Assembly: GCA_022844015.1 (NCBI GenBank)
Contig: JALHMO010000046.1
Coordinates: forward strand, 1 to 41,509
DNA length: 41,509 nt
Source: Reyranella sp.
GTDB lineage: Bacteria > Pseudomonadota > Alphaproteobacteria > Reyranellales > Reyranellaceae
Direction: 5' to 3'
The translations under genes were made by a program, and so were the position numbers. Below the pieces are notes generated by a model. That model ran no database searches. It was not told where the DNA came from and saw only the letters and a program-made list of their open reading frames with translations. Positions 37,857 to 41,509 of the stretch are shown here, piece after piece (within the stretch, counting starts at the first letter, position 1; the number at the start of each line of letters is the position of its first letter).

Positions 37857-38826
37857 CTGGCAGCAGATTGAGCCGGCGCAGCAGGGCGCGCTCGTCCTCG
37901 AGCGTGCGCGCCATCGCCTCGCGGTAGGCCGGGCCATCGAGCAGCAGAAGCGGCTGATCCATATTGTCGAGAAACTTCAGGTGCTCGGGCGTCTGCGCGG
38001 CCGCGCGGAAGGCATCGGCCAGGACAGCCACCACGGCGGGGTCCATGTTGCGTGGGCCGATCAGCCCGCCGGGACTGTCGACGACGATGTCCATGCCGAG
38101 CTCGCGCACGGTGGGCGCATCGGGGAAGCGCTTGGCGCGCTCCGCCGTAAAGACAGCGAGCAGGCGCAGCTTGCCGGCCGCCACCATCGGCGCCCAACCC
38201 GACGCTTCCGAGGCGAAATCGATCTCGCCGCCCAGCAGAGCGCGCAAGGTATCGGCCGTGCCGCGATACGGCGCGTGCGTCCAGGTCAGACCCTTGGCGA
38301 GGCCGACCCGCTCCATCGCGAGGTGCTGGGTCGAGCCGATGCCGAGCGTGCCGTAGTTGAGCTTGCCCGGATTCGCCTTGGCGTACTCGAGCAGTTCCGG
38401 CAGCGTGTGCCACGGCGCCTCGGTGCGCACGACGACGCCCATGACGAAGCCGGTGATCTGCAGGATGTAGGTCAGGTCGTTGATCGGGTGGTAGGGCAGC
38501 TTGGGATTGAGCAGCGGCTGCCGCAACACGCTCATGTGCATCTGCGAGACGACATAGCCATCGGGCTTGGCCTCCTGCAGGGCGATGGCACCCAGCACGC
38601 CCGACGCGCCCGCCTTGTTCTCGACCACCACCGGCTGGCCGAGCTTCTTGGCCGACGCTTCGGCGAGGATGCGGAAACCGCCGTCGGCCGGCCCGCCGGC
38701 CGCCCACGGCACGATCAGCCGGATCGGCCGCTCGGGAAAGCGCGCCTGCGCGCGCGTCGCCGATGCTGGTGCCAACGGCGCCACCGATGCACCGATCAGT
38801 GCGGCCCGACGCGTGACTCCACTCAT
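37852..38826 (-). CDS. Bug-family tripartite tricarboxylate solute-binding protein
   Basis: A 324-aa periplasmic binding protein of the Bug/TctC family. The N-terminus is Tat-like ('VTRRAALIGASVAPLAPASATRAQA'). The mature part begins 'FPERPIRLIVPWAAGGPADG', the diagnostic Bug opening with the carboxylate-binding loop, and later has 'NKAGASGVLGAIALQEAKPDGY' and 'NPGKLNYGTLGIGS'. It binds an organic acid for a TctAB-type carrier; no tctA/tctB genes are in the window, so it is an orphan. The ATG follows AAAGGAG. The stop codon falls inside the edge of the 168-bp repeat. Confidence 0.9.
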   Translation of the reverse strand: MSGVTRRAALIGASVAPLAPASATRAQARFPERPIRLIVPWAAGGPADGGFRILAEASAKKLGQPVVVENKAGASGVLGAIALQEAKPDGYVVSQMHMSVLRQPLLNPKLPYHPINDLTYILQITGFVMGVVVRTEAPWHTLPELLEYAKANPGKLNYGTLGIGSTQHLAMERVGLAKGLTWTHAPYRGTADTLRALLGGEIDFASEASGWAPMVAAGKLRLLAVFTAERAKRFPDAPTVRELGMDIVVDSPGGLIGPRNMDPAVVAVLADAFRAAAQTPEHLKFLDNMDQPLLLLDGPAYREAMARTLEDERALLRRLNLLPA

Positions 38827-39197
38827 GGTCTTCAAAGCTCCTTTCCCCGGACTGTGGCCGCGCGGCCCCGGGCAGGCAAGCCGCCAATCGGGGGACGGCG
38901 ACGCGTGCAGGATGCGGGCCATCCGCGACGCCACGGTCGATCGGTTGGCCGGCGCGCGATGCGGAACGACACGCGGCGCCGACCGGCACAGGACGCGAAG
39001 AACCCGTCTCGGATGGAATGGCTCGACGACGAGGGCCGTCTCGTCAGCGCTCCGCATACATCCCGGACTGAGCGAAGCCGCGCCCGGCTCGATGGCGCCA
39101 CTCGGCTCGCCAGGACCGGAGTCGTCCACACCTCTCGGCTCGTGCTAGGCTCGCGCCAACGCCCCCGACCGGGAGGCAAGCGGAGGAAAGGCCAGCC
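38827..39197. other. Divergent intergenic region
   Basis: 371 bases between the divergent Bug and HD-domain genes. No frame looks coding and no palindrome of the repeat families is present. It should hold two outward promoters; only a weak -10-like 'TAGGCT' about 50 bases before the HD gene could be picked out, and no operator. Confidence 0.4.
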
Positions 39198-39959
39198 ATG
39201 AACGCCAGCATGAGCCTGTCGCAGCGCGCCGACGCGCTCGAAGCGAAGATGTCCCAGGAGCTCGACTACATCGTCATCAAGTCGCGGCTCTACACCATGG
39301 CCGACGGCGACATGGGCCCGCCGCCCAACGCCGCCGCGCTGATGAAGGAGCATCCCAAGGCGCGCGTGCTGATGGGCGACGACCCGCGCCTGCCGGCGAT
39401 GCCGGAGAGGCCGACCCTGATCGATTTCTTCAAGTACCGCTTCGGCCCCAGCATGCACCTGCTGCAGAGCGCCCGGCACGCCGTGACGGCCGGCCTGCCC
39501 GAGAGGATGGTGCTGGCCTGCCTGCTGCACGATATCTCGACGATCGGCTTCATCCGCGGCGACCACGGCTACTGGGGCGCACAGCTGGTCGAGCCCTATG
39601 TCGACGAGGAGATCACGTGGGCGATCCGCGCCCACCAGGTGCTGCGCTTCTATCCCGACGACTCGGTCGGCTACGAGTATCCGCAATCCTATGTGACCGC
39701 CTTCGGCGCCGACTATCGCCCCGACCCCTATGTCGAGGAGGACTACAAGCGCATGCGCGATCACAAATGGTACATGACGGGCCGCCAGATCACCCTGCAC
39801 GACATCTACTCGTTCGATCCCAACCTGCATGTCGAGCTGGAAGAGTTCACAGACATCATCGGGCGTCATTTCCGGCAACCGGAGCAAGGCCTCGGCTTCG
39901 ACAACAGCCCCGTGGCGCACATGTGGCGGGCGATGATCCGGCCGGCGAAGTATCTCTAG
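39198..39959 (+). CDS. HD-domain protein
   Basis: A 253-aa protein with an HD-type metal-binding core: a preceding His in 'SARHAVTAG', H111-D112 in 'LACLLHDISTIGF', then 'ITWAIRAHQVLRF' with a further His. The helix order fits HD phosphohydrolases or the related HD-type diiron oxygenases (PhnZ/MIOX-like). No second catalytic domain is attached. The N-terminal 75 residues have no recognised domain. The ATG start lies after 'GGAGGAAAGGCC'. Substrate unknown; the oxygenase reading is speculative. Confidence 0.75.
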   Translation: MNASMSLSQRADALEAKMSQELDYIVIKSRLYTMADGDMGPPPNAAALMKEHPKARVLMGDDPRLPAMPERPTLIDFFKYRFGPSMHLLQSARHAVTAGLPERMVLACLLHDISTIGFIRGDHGYWGAQLVEPYVDEEITWAIRAHQVLRFYPDDSVGYEYPQSYVTAFGADYRPDPYVEEDYKRMRDHKWYMTGRQITLHDIYSFDPNLHVELEEFTDIIGRHFRQPEQGLGFDNSPVAHMWRAMIRPAKYL

Positions 39960-40110
39960 GGGCGCGCCGACATGAAGGCCCATGCGGGTACAAGTCCGAC
40001 GCCTACCAGAAGGTCATCCCGCTCCGGCTCGGCAGCACGACGGGCAACCTGACTATCGTCGATGGGCCGGCTTGAGGCGGGGCCATCACTCCACAGAGGG
40101 AGTCACGATC

Positions 40111-40413
40111 ATGACGACCATAGCTTCCTTCCGCAGCAGCATCTCGGCGGACGCGCCGCCGGCCGATGTTGGCCCGGCTCTCCAGGCCCTTTGGTGGCTG
40201 CTGCGCGGCGACTGGGAGCGCGCGCACCAGTGCGTGCAGCAGCACGAAGACGATGACGACTGCAACTGGGTCCATGCCCATCTGCATCGCCAGGAGGGCG
40301 ATATGCGCAACGCCGGCGGCTGGTACCAGCGCGCCCACCACCCGATGCCGACGGACGTCTCGCTGCAGGACGAGTGGAGCGCCATCACCGCCGAGCTGCT
40401 GGCGAAACAGTGA
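40111..40413 (+). CDS. Conserved hypothetical 100-aa protein
   Basis: A 100-aa acidic, His/Trp-rich protein ('ALQALWWLLRGDWERAHQCVQQHEDDDDCNWVHAHLHRQEGD'). It resembles, from memory, a small family widespread in alphaproteobacteria and annotated only as hypothetical; its helix pairs look like a single tetratricopeptide-like unit. No signal peptide. The ATG at 40111 has AGAGGGAG about 9 bases upstream; an in-frame extension to 39982 is not supported. It follows the HD-domain gene by 151 bases and ends just before the palindrome at 40422. Confidence 0.7.
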   Translation: MTTIASFRSSISADAPPADVGPALQALWWLLRGDWERAHQCVQQHEDDDDCNWVHAHLHRQEGDMRNAGGWYQRAHHPMPTDVSLQDEWSAITAELLAKQ

Positions 40414-40421
40414 CTATCTTT

Positions 40422-40566
40422 CCTCCCCAGCTTCGCTGGGGAGGTGTCGGCGTCTTCGCCGACGGAGGGGTCATGAGCCATGAGTATAATCGTGAAGCCA
40501 TGACTCATGGCCCCATGACCCCTCCGTCGCGTATGACGCGACACCTCCCCAGCTTCGCTGGGGAGG
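40422..40566. repeat. Composite palindrome, family B relative
   Basis: Mirrored ends 40422-40449 and 40539-40566, each a 10-bp hairpin (CCTCCCCAGC-TTC-GCTGGGGAGG) followed inward by GTGTCG. The middle has ATGAGCCATGAG and CATGACTCATGG as partly inverted pieces. It shares the opening hairpin and the GACGG(A/C)GGGGTCAT box with the element at 15905-16110. It lies between the 100-aa gene and the esterase gene. Confidence 0.85.
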
Positions 40567-40589
40567 AATCTGAACGAAAGGACAAGCTC

Positions 40590-41509
40590 ATGGCCGGAGA
40601 TGTCGCTACTTCCTCGCCGCGGCCCGCTGCGGCCACGCCCTCGCCCGTCGTCGAGACGGCGTCCGGCAAGGTGGCCGGCGTCACCGACAGGGGCGTGCAT
40701 GTCTTCAAGGGCATCCCCTATGGCGCCTCGACAGCGGGCGACAACCGCTTCATGCCGCCCCGCAAGCCGGAACCATGGATGGGCGTCCGCGAAGCCTTCA
40801 CCTATGCCGGGCGCTCGCCACAAGCAGCGGCCGCGCCGCAGCGGCCCGAGCTCGCCACGGTATGGGGCCCGGTCGACACGCTGCCGGTCGGCGAGGATTG
40901 CCTGACGCTGCATGTCTGGACGCCCGGGCTCGACAACGGCAAGCGTCCGGTCATGGTATGGCTGCACGGTGGCGCGTTCTCCTACGGTTCGGCCAACTCG
41001 CCGCGCTACGACAGCACCAACCTGGCGCGGCGCAACGACGTGGTGGTCGTCGCGGTCAACCACCGACTCAACATCTTCGGCCATCTCGACCTGTCGAGCC
41101 TCGGCGACGAGCGCTTCGCCCAATCGGGAAATGCCGGCGTGCTCGATCTCGTGGCAGCGCTGCGCTGGGTGCGAGAGCACGCGACGCGCTTCGGCGGCGA
41201 TCCCGGCAACGTCACGATCTTCGGCCAGTCGGGCGGCGGCGGAAAGAGCTGTGCCCTGCTCGCCATGCCGGAGGCCAGGGGCCTGTTTCACAAGGCCATC
41301 GTGCAGAGCGGCGCCAGCGTGCGCTTCGCCGAAACGGAGCGCACGGCGGCGCTCGCCCGCGCGGTGCTGAAGCATCTCGGGCTGCGCCCCGACCAGCTCG
41401 GCGAGCTGCAGGCGCTGCCGCTCGCACGTCTCCAGGAAGCCGTGGCGCCTGCGCAGCAGGCCTTGCCGCGGCCCAGGCTGCCGCTGCTCGATCGCTACAA
41501 TTTCGGTCC
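40590..41509 (+). CDS. Type-B carboxylesterase (5' part)
   Basis: The gene runs off the right edge; 306 residues are present of about 480-520 expected. This alpha/beta-hydrolase of the COesterase family hydrolyses carboxylic esters. The oxyanion-hole H126-G127-G128 sits in 'MVWLHGGAFSYGS', and the nucleophile S214 is in 'IFGQSGGGGKS' (GQSGG in place of the more usual GESAG). 'GEDCLTLHVWTP' and 'NVTIFGQ' are further family marks. No signal peptide is seen, so it is probably cytoplasmic. The ATG follows 'GAAAGGACAAGCTC'. The catalytic Glu/His lie beyond the window. Confidence 0.88.
   Translation, partial: MAGDVATSSPRPAAATPSPVVETASGKVAGVTDRGVHVFKGIPYGASTAGDNRFMPPRKPEPWMGVREAFTYAGRSPQAAAAPQRPELATVWGPVDTLPVGEDCLTLHVWTPGLDNGKRPVMVWLHGGAFSYGSANSPRYDSTNLARRNDVVVVAVNHRLNIFGHLDLSSLGDERFAQSGNAGVLDLVAALRWVREHATRFGGDPGNVTIFGQSGGGGKSCALLAMPEARGLFHKAIVQSGASVRFAETERTAALARAVLKHLGLRPDQLGELQALPLARLQEAVAPAQQALPRPRLPLLDRYNFG

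Overview
The window is GC-rich throughout and densely packed with genes. It looks like part of the chromosome of a metabolically versatile alphaproteobacterium (Rhodospirillales/Hyphomicrobiales type, for example a Reyranella- or Bradyrhizobium-like organism). The evidence for this is the high GC, many GTG starts and stop/start overlaps, LLM-class flavin oxidoreductases, a Bug-type solute-binding protein, a single-chain acyl-CoA carboxylase, and abundant intergenic palindromes. The assignment is inferred from gene content; no ribosomal RNA or tRNA gene is visible.

Layout. 1-1224 is the 3' part of a hydantoinase A/oxoprolinase-type gene, followed by a non-coding stretch with clustered TGACGCA motifs. 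1718-3942 holds an M20 metallopeptidase coupled to a DUF4424-type secreted protein. 3972-7268 is an apparently less GC-rich segment: a CelD/BcsL-like acyltransferase and a TIGR04325-like methyltransferase on the minus strand, and a divergent ATP-grasp ligase. 7602-12316 is a catabolic-looking plus-strand run: a two-subunit hydroquinone-dioxygenase-like enzyme, a small helical protein, a ThDP-dependent enzyme and an amidohydrolase. 12497-15898 encodes a 1133-residue biotin carboxylase/BCCP/carboxyltransferase fusion. 16274-18876 (minus) carries an LLM oxidoreductase and a 14-helix MFS exporter.

18945-28437 is a copper-handling island. A Cu(I) P1B-ATPase gene (minus) and a CsoR-type repressor gene (plus) diverge from a 38-bp gap that contains a near-canonical CsoR operator. 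Downstream of csoR, in one direction, lie a Cys/His-rich secreted protein, a cupredoxin, a CusB-like adaptor with an odd N-terminal half, a CusA/CzcA-type RND pump and a small periplasmic protein. A second Cys/His-rich secreted protein faces them on the minus strand. The likely logic is that Cu(I) releases CsoR, CopA moves copper from cytoplasm to periplasm, and the Cus-like pump plus the small binding proteins handle periplasmic copper.

28527-31556 contains a 2OG-Fe(II) oxygenase, a small secreted protein, a class I glutamine amidotransferase and a VgrG-like orphan fragment. A 63-bp broken copy of the amidotransferase 5' end lies about 2.3 kb upstream. 31642-35987 is an AcrAB/MexAB-type efflux pair. 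36105-41509 holds a second LLM oxidoreductase, a tiny lipoprotein, a Bug solute-binding protein, an HD-domain protein, a 100-aa conserved hypothetical protein and the start of a type-B carboxylesterase.

The most striking structure outside genes is a set of intergenic palindromic elements (7433-7551, 12337-12456, 15905-16110, 16177-16255, 37521-37856, 40422-40566). They fall into a few families. One is present as a nearly identical 168-bp tandem duplication whose edge supplies the stop codon of the adjacent gene. No CRISPR array, prophage or complete insertion sequence was seen.
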